From assembly GCA_050949645.1 (NCBI GenBank), contig JBMNGC010000001.1, positions 992,001-1,056,000 of the forward strand: a stretch of 64,000 nt of DNA, given 5' to 3'. The position numbers and the translations under genes are program-made. Position 1 is the stretch's first letter, and each line of letters starts with the position of its first letter. Shown one piece after another: positions 52,672 through 60,850 of this stretch. Source of the DNA: RUG369 sp050949645 (lineage in GTDB: Bacteria; Planctomycetota; Planctomycetia; Pirellulales; Thermoguttaceae). Below the pieces are notes generated by a model that saw nothing but the letters and a program-made list of their open reading frames with translations, searched no databases and was not told the DNA's origin.

Positions 52672-54471
52672 CTATCTGGCGTCCTGATCCTCAGCTTGAA
52701 TCTGACGGTAGATCTCCTCCAGGACTCGGATGCGCTCCTGAACGGGATCCGTTTTTGGTTGCGAGCTCGAATCCTCATCCAGCTTCTCACCTTTGACAGA
52801 AAGAGTCGAAGCGTTAGAAACAGTCGGAGTAGAAGCTCTATCTATGGCCGATTCGAGATTATCGTCGGTACGCTCGGGCAGCCTGACGAGCGGCGCAGGG
52901 CGCCCTGTTTCGAACCGAAACGAATCTTCATCTACCAAATCTTTTCGATCTTCGCCAAACCTGTCGGGATTTTCGAACTCCGATTCATTATAATCGTCTT
53001 CCGCACTGCCGAAAGGTTCGTCCCGTTCTTCATCAGGGTAAGGCGGGAATTCGGATGAACCAAAATCGTCCGGACTCGGTTGATATCCAAATTGAAAACC
53101 GCCAAATGGTTCCACTATCCCGTGTTGCCGTCGGCGCGCTTCAATGAGGCTTCCTCGTTCAAACCAGTATTGGCATATCGTGAAAAGCATGAAAAACGTG
53201 TAGGTTCCTTGAAAAACTCCTGTGATCAAACCGGTTAGGATGATGAAGACCCCGCACGAACGAATACAAAGATACTCTAACGAACGCGTCGGTAATCCGC
53301 GCCCAAAAGTTAATATCTTCCAAGCGATCCAAAAATAGAAACAACCTCCAATGAGTCCATAGACCGTGAGAAAATCCAACAAATCGCTGTGCGTTCCAAT
53401 ATAAGCGCCGCAAGCGTGATACATTAACAACTTCGTTTGATGATAGCCCTTCCCGAAAAGCAGTGCGTTCATTGAGTCAGGATTGGCAAAGTTTTCCAGC
53501 GCCGCGCGAACGAGTTTAACGCGACCGCTTCCGCCGTCTACATGAATATTCTGCCATCGCAAAAGGAACGCCTCGCCAAACTCTGAGGACAAAAATCCTC
53601 CGACAGCAAATGCGATTATTGCCAACAGAAAGACCGCCTTAACGTTGCTATTGCGGAAGAGCCAAAACCCGTCGAGTAAAATAACGATAGTCAGGCTAAG
53701 TTGAGTTGCGCGGTTGTAACTGAAAAGAATTACCAGCATTCCAACGCAAAGTGAAACAAGATAGAGCCAGCGGAAGCGTTGGCTGGTAAAAAACCAATAT
53801 GAGGCGAGAAAAAGACTCAGCGTCACGAACGCAACGATCATCTTGCCGGAGACATTGGCAGCTCCAGTTGTCGCGTAGACCTCATTATAAATAGACGTGC
53901 CGCTCTGGGTTTTGAACGCCCATATGGCCAGCATGCCCTGAATGAAAGTTCCCGCAAGGAAAGAGGCGGAAAGCTTCGTCAATTGTCCTAGGTTCAGTTT
54001 GCCTCTCGTAATGATCGCGGCAAATAGAAACCACATTATGAATCTAGCGGCGTAGGCAATCTCGACAAGTTTTTCATTTTCAGCATAGAATTCCGCAAGT
54101 AAAAATGAGGCGCAGGTAAAATAGAAGATCCCGATAGTCCATATGTCAAAACGGCGAGGACGCGTCGCCCTCGCTGACCAGCCGATCACAAGACAAGCCA
54201 GAAGCGCAAGGAGTTGTAATGCGTGAACGGGAGCAGAGCCAACGCCTCCTGTCTCGCTCTCGCTCATGAGAAAATGTGTCAATAACGGATAAAACACGGC
54301 GTGGAAACACAAATAGTTTACCGCCAAGTTTCTTGGTAAAAGAATTCCTTTATCCACTTTCTCAAAGCTGCCTTTAATTTGGACAAACGTTTGAGTCGAC
54401 GCAACTATACAACGTCTATCGTTACCAAATACTAGATGGATTGTAATACAATGCGAAGCGCATGAAAGCAT
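52672..54471 (-). CDS. O-antigen ligase/Wzy polymerase-like membrane protein with long acidic tail
   Basis: 599 residues. About ten membrane helices occupy residues ~45–440, with the Wzy_C/O-antigen-ligase pattern: a large loop with FGKGYHQTKLL and HSDLLDFLTVYGLIGG, the catalytic-loop His typical of the family. After the last helix comes a ~150-residue soluble tail rich in Asp, Glu, Pro and Phe (SPDDFGSSEFPPYPDEERDEPF) ending in a short helix. The start is uncertain: ATG 54471 is the longest frame, and the first ~40 residues look uncharacteristic. Polymerises or ligates the glycan made by the neighbouring genes. Confidence 0.78.
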   Translation of the reverse strand: MLSCASHCITIHLVFGNDRRCIVASTQTFVQIKGSFEKVDKGILLPRNLAVNYLCFHAVFYPLLTHFLMSESETGGVGSAPVHALQLLALLACLVIGWSARATRPRRFDIWTIGIFYFTCASFLLAEFYAENEKLVEIAYAARFIMWFLFAAIITRGKLNLGQLTKLSASFLAGTFIQGMLAIWAFKTQSGTSIYNEVYATTGAANVSGKMIVAFVTLSLFLASYWFFTSQRFRWLYLVSLCVGMLVILFSYNRATQLSLTIVILLDGFWLFRNSNVKAVFLLAIIAFAVGGFLSSEFGEAFLLRWQNIHVDGGSGRVKLVRAALENFANPDSMNALLFGKGYHQTKLLMYHACGAYIGTHSDLLDFLTVYGLIGGCFYFWIAWKILTFGRGLPTRSLEYLCIRSCGVFIILTGLITGVFQGTYTFFMLFTICQYWFERGSLIEARRRQHGIVEPFGGFQFGYQPSPDDFGSSEFPPYPDEERDEPFGSAEDDYNESEFENPDRFGEDRKDLVDEDSFRFETGRPAPLVRLPERTDDNLESAIDRASTPTVSNASTLSVKGEKLDEDSSSQPKTDPVQERIRVLEEIYRQIQAEDQDAR

Positions 54472-54512
54472 GCTTCAAAACGGTTCGAATAAGAAGAGCA
54501 GTCCGCTTAGAC

Positions 54513-55730
54513 TCACTCTTTGGCGGCCAGCGGACGCCATAAGGCGCCCCAATCGCCGGCAAGGGTCTCCGTTGAATACTGACGCGCAAGCTCTAACGAT
54601 CTTTGTTCTGAGGCCGTAGAACGCGCCTTTAAATCCAGCGCGTCGTCGATCGCTTGAGCAAATGCAACCGGATCTCGCGAATCGACGATTCTGCCGTTAA
54701 CGCCGTCGTCGATCATATTGCCGGCGCCGCTTACCGGAGTCGAGACGCAGATCTTGCCGCAACCAAGAGCCTCGGTCATCGCAACAGACCACCCTTCCCG
54801 ATACGATGCGCAGAGGTAGAGGTCGGCAGCCACGAGTCGCTTGTAAACTTCTTGAGGCGCCAGAAAACCTTCCATACGGAGATTCTCCCAAACGCCAAGC
54901 TCGCGCGCCGCTCGTTCAAGTTCCGTGCGATCCTCGCCGTCACCTATGAAGATAAGGGTAATCCTCGGATATTTCAACTTGAGTTTCGCAACAGATTCGA
55001 GCGCTAGCCGCCATCCCTTGACCCAGCAGAGTCTTCCAACCGAAACGAGGATAGGCTTATGTCCCAGTAAATTCAAAGCGCGACGTTGCTCCTCAACGTT
55101 GCCAGGGTGAAAAATCTCCTGATCAAAGCGAGTTGGAAAAAATCTTAGCGGAAGGCCGCCAAGGATTTTCTTGTTTTCTTCTTCGAAAGCGGCGATCGTT
55201 TCAAGATCAGCAGACGCAAGAAGCGCGTCCGGCTTCAAGCGTGCCAGATTCTTGAGCATAAGCCGATGGAACGGGGCAGCCAAAAAACGAAGGAATCCAT
55301 AACGCGACACTCCGACTGGATTGTTAAGTCCGGCAAAACGGTAGCAAAACGAATCCCATTCGTATTTTTTTAGAACGCCGAGGAGTTCGGGCGAATCGCA
55401 AAAAATATTGCGAGTGGAAATTTTGCGAATCGTCGGCATGTGCTTTGCGATCAGCCGACGAAAGATGATTCTTCGTGGCACGATCGGACGCCGACTCTTG
55501 TTTTTGGGCGCGAAAGAGCCGACGTTAAGTCGCCAAATTGGTCGTCCACGCCAATGGTCGATAAACCAGACGCCAGTTGGTTTTTCTTTTGTTTCGTCAG
55601 GCGCGACGAGCGCAAAGCGCGATCCGAACGCGTTGAGCGCTTGAATTGCAAAGGCGGTTTGCCCTCCTCGAGGCGCGCCGTAGGGATCGCCCGGACAAAT
55701 ATAAAGGGCGTCTGGCAATGGACTATCCAT
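54513..55730 (-). CDS. Glycosyltransferase family 4
   Basis: 405 residues, GT-B fold. Signals are YICPGDPYGAPRGGQTAFAI at the N-terminus, ILVSVGRLCWVKGWRLAL in the donor domain and YREGWSVAMTEALGCGKICV for the nucleotide-sugar site. Second sugar transferase of the surface-glycan operon, between the flippase and polymerase genes (gaps about 40 bp). Confidence 0.9.
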   Translation of the reverse strand: MDSPLPDALYICPGDPYGAPRGGQTAFAIQALNAFGSRFALVAPDETKEKPTGVWFIDHWRGRPIWRLNVGSFAPKNKSRRPIVPRRIIFRRLIAKHMPTIRKISTRNIFCDSPELLGVLKKYEWDSFCYRFAGLNNPVGVSRYGFLRFLAAPFHRLMLKNLARLKPDALLASADLETIAAFEEENKKILGGLPLRFFPTRFDQEIFHPGNVEEQRRALNLLGHKPILVSVGRLCWVKGWRLALESVAKLKLKYPRITLIFIGDGEDRTELERAARELGVWENLRMEGFLAPQEVYKRLVAADLYLCASYREGWSVAMTEALGCGKICVSTPVSGAGNMIDDGVNGRIVDSRDPVAFAQAIDDALDLKARSTASEQRSLELARQYSTETLAGDWGALWRPLAAKE

Positions 55731-55774
55731 TTTTTGTCTTTGTTTTCGTTGTCAGGAGGGGGGATGAAGGCAGT

Positions 55775-57119
55775 CTATTTCTTCTCAGCGTTGTTATCGG
55801 CAATATTTCCAGCGCGTCTCATATAAAATTTTAACCCGAGTGTTTGAACGACGTATGCGAGCGCCATTGCGTTCGCGAGCCCAAAAGCCCCGGAAAAGAT
55901 TGAAATTCCTGAATAGAGAGAACCAACGACGATCGCACTCCAGACAACGGTCCATCCAAAGCGCGTCCAAAGCGCTCCAAGGCTAGTCAATACGCTGCCA
56001 TAAACGTTCGCAATGCTCATTACAACCGCTGAGAATAGCAGTACGACAAGGGCGCCTGTCCCCGTTTCCTCAAAGCCGTCGCCAAACGCCTGCATTATAA
56101 ACTTTGCAAAAGGAGCCAGAATGAGAGCTATAAGCAACGTAAAGACAGCGTTGATTGCCACATTATATTTGACCGTCTGCCGGTATCCGTATGAATCGCT
56201 GCGTGCGTTGAGTTCAGAGAGCGCTGGGACTACAACGTTTGCTGCAAGTATAGGAAAATACAAAACGGTCGTTTGAATCTGTCGCGCGGCGTCGAAGACT
56301 CCAAGCTCGCTCGTTCCGCTCGTCTGTCGCGTCAACATGATCGACGCGCCCCAAGTCGTAAACCCCATCAAGAGAGACATGAGGGTCGAAGGAAGGCAAA
56401 ATTTCCATAGGACGTTCACCTCCAGCCAGCAGTCGCGAAAATTATAGGTGATCCCGTACTTCCGCAAAAACTGCAGAATAAAATAGCTGTTGCACACGCA
56501 TGTGAAAAAAGGCGCGGCGGCAACGCCGAAGACAGCGCCGGTCAGTCCCCAGACCTTTGCGCCGCCTACATAAAAAGGGACCGAGGCGAAGCCGCTTATC
56601 GTTACTGCCAGCGCAATTTCTTTGTACGCTTGGAAACCAGAAAGCACGCCAGTCTGGGCGCCCGCCATTGCTGTAAAAACAAGAAGGATCGAGCTGAAAC
56701 GAACCTGCCGAGCCAGGTGTGGAGTTTCGCACAGTTGCGGCCCTAAGACGCAAAAAAGAACGGCAATAACAAGACTGGAAATGAACGTGAAAGCATAGTT
56801 AAGCGCGACGATACGCCCAACTCGTTCCCGATCGGTTACCAGGAACTCGGAAACGTACTTAGCTGCGGTCCGCCCCATGCCAAAGGTGGCGACAGTCACA
56901 AAAGCGTTGACCGCCGCTCTCACAAGGGTAAATTCGCCATACGTATACGCGCCAAGAATACGTATGACAAGCCACGTTGCCGCCAACGTCGCGATCTTCG
57001 CTGGAAGTGAACCTGCTGAAAGCCAAAAAACCCCGCTCGCCATGCGCGTCGCCAGATGCGAATTCTTAAAACGCTCGAAAAATTTCTTCAGAGCTAATCT
57101 TCTGGGGGCGTCTGACATT
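55775..57119 (-). CDS. Polysaccharide flippase (Wzx-like, MOP superfamily)
   Basis: 448 residues with about 12–14 membrane helices and the family N-terminus (GVFWLSAGSLPAKIATLAATWLVIRILGAYTYGEFTLVRA). Flips lipid-linked repeat units across the inner membrane. The start at 57119 is chosen because the frame upstream is hydrophilic and unlike the family. First gene of the flippase–GT4–polymerase–GT4–CapK operon. Confidence 0.88.
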
Positions 57120-57298
57120 GAACGGGATTCCGAAGAGGTCGAATCTGCTTTAAGTAGGCAAACTCTTTTGTTATAATTGACGTCAGATCTGCGGACGCCT
57201 GTGTTCCGCAAACGGGTCAGATTATATCACAGAACCGCCGGGCGTCGACTTTATGCTGGTTCCTGGCGTCTCGGCGGCATTATCAGAAAAGTGATGAA

Positions 57299-58819
57299 AT
57301 GAATAACAAGATACTATTACTGACATTAGCCGCGCTTGTTCTATCAGCCGGTAACGCGCTCTACGCCGCAGACAGCGAACCGACGACTGCGGTGGAGCTG
57401 GAGAGTTCGTTGCGCGCCAAGGTTGTCGACTACATGCGCGCCGCCGCCTCCATCGAATGGACTCCTACTGAGGATATCCCCTACTGGAATCCTGAGCAAT
57501 CCTTCTCCTTTAAGAAGGGTGAAACATACTACGGGATTCCTTACACTCAATTCTCCCGGAACAACAACCTCGATTCCTTTAAAGCTCAGCTTAATACGAT
57601 CGATGGGGCGACATATTACGTCGGTCCCAGCGAGTTTGACAACTACAAGGGGTCAGACTGTTCCGCGTCGGTTTCTAACGCTTGGAAGCATGCCGATCCG
57701 GAATTTCCTTCTCTCCTGACACGACGAATGATCCCTGATCGCCCCAAAGAAGTCGTCGCCGTAGGAAAATACGATCTTAATCATTACGATTCGACCCCCA
57801 AGATCGTCAAAGAAAACGGCTTTGAAACGATGAAGGCCGCATACTCCCAGCTTAAACCGGGCGACGCTGTCCTTATGCACTATGATTACGACGGACACGT
57901 CATGCTCGTTCTTCAAAACGAACCGGAAAATTCCAGACTCTATATCGCCGACCAGACGGGACTTGCCAACGGCGCTCCAAAAGGACGCGACGGCCATTCA
58001 ACTTTTCGTCTGGATTACGAGTTCACCTATGAGAAGCTTTTCGACGACGGATACATTCCCATCGCGCTCAAGAAGATCGACGACGCAACGCATGAAATTC
58101 AGCTTTTCAACGGCAAAGATTTGGAAGGTTGGGACGTTTGGATTCGAGGCGCCGACGCACCGAATATTGACCCGAAAAACGTATTTACGGTACAGGACGG
58201 GATCCTCCGCGTTAGCGGCGAGGAGTACGGCGGAATCCAGACGATCGGCTCCTACTCCAACTATCGTCTGACCGTCGAATTCAAGTGGGGAGAAAAGACC
58301 TACGGAAACAAGATCGGGCGCGCGCGCGACTCTGGCGTTTTGATCCACTCTTTTGGCGAGATTGGCGGGTTTGGCGGCGTTTGGAGTAAGTCCGTAGAGG
58401 CGAACGTCATCGAGGGCGGAACGGGCGACTTCTGGATCGTCGGCGGTCCAGACGACGGAATCTCCGCGACCTGTGACGTCGTCGAAATCGACGGCCAATT
58501 TTTCTTCGATCCTAAAAATGGCAAGCCCACGACCATTACCGCCAACGCGGACGGCAATTTCCAGCGACTCGGCAAAAATCCTAGCTGGGATAATACAACT
58601 GGTTTCTTTGCTATAGGCGACTTTGAAAAACAAGGCGACTGGAACGAACTCGTTATTTACGCGGTTGGCGACGAAATGCAGATTTATCTCAACGGCAAAT
58701 TCGTCAACCGAATCTATGGCCTTAAGCAGACGGAAGGAAAGATTCAGCTGCAATCTGAAGGCGCTGAGATTTTTTATCGTCGCGTGTCGCTCCGACCATG
58801 GGATGAACCGCTCGATTGA
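57299..58819 (+). CDS. Secreted fusion of an NlpC/P60-like cysteine hydrolase domain and a DUF1080 domain
   Basis: 506 residues with a signal peptide ending ALYAAD. Residues ~30–255 resemble NlpC/P60-CHAP amidases: the Cys is in GSDCSASVSNAW (Cys121) and the His in DGHVMLVL (His200), preceded by LKPGDAVLMHYD. Residues ~263–500 are a DUF1080 (3-keto-disaccharide hydrolase/concanavalin-like) domain: LFNGKDLEGWDVWIRG, FTVQDGILRVSG and QLQSEGAEIFYRRVSLRPW. The combination suggests a peptidoglycan- or glycan-targeting enzyme with a sugar-active or binding domain. It is divergent from the glycan operon. Confidence 0.75.
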   Translation: MNNKILLLTLAALVLSAGNALYAADSEPTTAVELESSLRAKVVDYMRAAASIEWTPTEDIPYWNPEQSFSFKKGETYYGIPYTQFSRNNNLDSFKAQLNTIDGATYYVGPSEFDNYKGSDCSASVSNAWKHADPEFPSLLTRRMIPDRPKEVVAVGKYDLNHYDSTPKIVKENGFETMKAAYSQLKPGDAVLMHYDYDGHVMLVLQNEPENSRLYIADQTGLANGAPKGRDGHSTFRLDYEFTYEKLFDDGYIPIALKKIDDATHEIQLFNGKDLEGWDVWIRGADAPNIDPKNVFTVQDGILRVSGEEYGGIQTIGSYSNYRLTVEFKWGEKTYGNKIGRARDSGVLIHSFGEIGGFGGVWSKSVEANVIEGGTGDFWIVGGPDDGISATCDVVEIDGQFFFDPKNGKPTTITANADGNFQRLGKNPSWDNTTGFFAIGDFEKQGDWNELVIYAVGDEMQIYLNGKFVNRIYGLKQTEGKIQLQSEGAEIFYRRVSLRPWDEPLD

Positions 58820-58847
58820 TCGCAGTCGTCACGAAGAGCATTGAATC

Positions 58848-58890
58848 AAAAAACGCTCCCGGAAAGGTTGGATTTCCGAGAGCGTTTTTT
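58848..58890. terminator. Bidirectional intrinsic terminator
   Basis: AAAAAACGCTC-C-CGGAAA pairs with TTTCCG-A-GAGCGTTTTTT (one mismatch), between the convergent DUF1080 fusion and pepF. Confidence 0.9.
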
Positions 58891-58925
58891 AATTGGACGT
58901 GCGCGCTTGTTCGCGAAGACTCAGG

Positions 58926-60728
58926 TCAGCTGGGAATAAGCTCCTCGAGAGTGTCAATGAGCGTCTCAAAACGTTTCATCGCCGCTTCAATAGCCTCGGG
59001 TTTTTCCATATCGACGCCAGCGTCGCGCAAAATATCAAGGGGCGCAGCGGAAGAGCCCGATTTAAGGAAACCAAGGTACGCGTCGCGTTCCGCCTCTCCT
59101 CCGTTAAGGACGCGGTCGGCAAGCGAGATCGCCGCCGAAAGCCCCGTCGCGTACTTATAGACGTAAAATCCACGGTAGAAGTGCGGAATGCGCAAGCACT
59201 CGAGCTCCAGAGCGTCGTCAATGACAAAGTCGGGACCGAAATATTCGTTAAGAACGTCGCGGTAGACTTTTCTAAAGGACGTCGCCGAGAGCGGTTCGTT
59301 TTTCTCTGCAATCTCATGGACGCGGTACTCGAACTCGGCGAACATTGTCTGACGGAAGATCGTCGCGCGAATAGAGTCAAGCTCGCGATTGACGATCCAA
59401 GCTCGCATTTTGTCGTCAGTTGCTTCGTTAAAGAGATATCGCGCCAAGAGCTGCTCGTTGAACGTACTGGCGATCTCAGCAAGGAAAATAGCGTAGTCGT
59501 AGTAACGATACGGCTGCGACCTAGCGGAATACCAGCTGTGCATGGAATGACCGCCCTCGTGCGCGAGCGTAAATACGCTTTCAATCAGCGTCGGCTTATA
59601 GTTCATCAGAATGTACGGCGGAAAATCATAGCCGGGACAACTGAACGCGCCGCTTTCCTTGTTCTGATTCTCGTAGCGATCGCACCATCGGTCAGTGGTA
59701 AGACCCTTTGTAAGCGTCTCGACATATTCAGTCCCAAGGGGCGCGAGAGCCTTGCCGATTGTTTCGACGGCGTCGTCCCAGGAATAGTCGACATTAATGT
59801 CCGACAGGATCGGAACGTAGACGTCGTAGAAATGAATTTCGTCAAGCTTCATGAGCTTGCGACGTAACTCATAGTAACGATAGAGCGTGGGCAGCGATCC
59901 ACGAATGACGTTTTTCAGATTCAAGTAGACGCTGTCGGGAATCTCCTCGTAGAACATCGCCGCTTGGAGCGAATTATCGAATTTACGAGTTTTAGCGTAG
60001 AAGACATCTTTCCGAATCGAACCCTCAAGCAACGCAGAATAAGTGTTCTGCCGCGCCTCGTATTCGTTGTAAAAGTTTTCAAACGCGTTTTTACGCACTT
60101 CGCGTGAAGGCGACTGCAAAAACAGTTGGAAAGTCTCGTGAGTCAACGGTTGCGAAACGCCTTTTTCGTCTTCGACAGGCGGGAATTTCGTTTCTGCGTC
60201 GTTGAGGAGTCGAAAGGTTTTTGACGGAACGTCAGCAAGCTCGCTTACCGAAGCAATCAGTCGTTCTTCGTCATGGGTGAGGGTATGAGGCTTGAGCCTG
60301 AGCAACCGTTCAAGATTGACCTTCCACGGGGCAAGGCGTTCGTCTGACAGGAAAGTTCGCCACGTCGCATCCGACAAAGACAGCAGTTCTGGATGGACAA
60401 AGCTGGATTTCTCGCCAAGCGCATTAGCGGCGAGATTGAAGGCGCTCTTCATCTCCTGATACGTCGTGTTGGAGAGGTCTTCGACCGATTTGAGAAACGC
60501 ATAGACGCCCAATTTATCTGCTTCTCGAGATAGATCTTCCTCGTACCGAAAAAACTCAACAAGCGTCTCGACGTCGGAGAGCCTGCCCCTGTAGGACGAG
60601 ACGCGTTCCGCGAATTTCTTCCAATCTTCAAAATCTTCGCGCCACTTCTCGTCAGACCCGTAGATACGCGTTAAATCCCACGTATCGCTGGCCGCGACTT
60701 CCGATCTTTTTTGAAGTTCTGACGGCAT
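58926..60728 (-). CDS. pepF: Oligoendopeptidase F (M3 metallopeptidase)
   Basis: 600 residues, the typical length. The zinc site is HEGGHSMHSW with a downstream Glu in AEIASTFNEQLL. The N-terminal LTRIYGSDEKWREDFE is the usual PepF start. Cytoplasmic; trims oligopeptides, which would suit peptides imported by the POT transporter. AAGGAG five bases before ATG 60728 decides the start. Confidence 0.95.
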   Translation of the reverse strand: MPSELQKRSEVAASDTWDLTRIYGSDEKWREDFEDWKKFAERVSSYRGRLSDVETLVEFFRYEEDLSREADKLGVYAFLKSVEDLSNTTYQEMKSAFNLAANALGEKSSFVHPELLSLSDATWRTFLSDERLAPWKVNLERLLRLKPHTLTHDEERLIASVSELADVPSKTFRLLNDAETKFPPVEDEKGVSQPLTHETFQLFLQSPSREVRKNAFENFYNEYEARQNTYSALLEGSIRKDVFYAKTRKFDNSLQAAMFYEEIPDSVYLNLKNVIRGSLPTLYRYYELRRKLMKLDEIHFYDVYVPILSDINVDYSWDDAVETIGKALAPLGTEYVETLTKGLTTDRWCDRYENQNKESGAFSCPGYDFPPYILMNYKPTLIESVFTLAHEGGHSMHSWYSARSQPYRYYDYAIFLAEIASTFNEQLLARYLFNEATDDKMRAWIVNRELDSIRATIFRQTMFAEFEYRVHEIAEKNEPLSATSFRKVYRDVLNEYFGPDFVIDDALELECLRIPHFYRGFYVYKYATGLSAAISLADRVLNGGEAERDAYLGFLKSGSSAAPLDILRDAGVDMEKPEAIEAAMKRFETLIDTLEELIPS

Positions 60729-60850
60729 GATAGCTCCTTCGGCTGGTTGCAATTATGAGGGCGGCGAGTTTTCCAGCGCCACCCCGACTCGCGCCATTCT
60801 AACAAACTCAATATCTGGCGTCAAACCTTTATTGCAAGAAATCAAAATCC

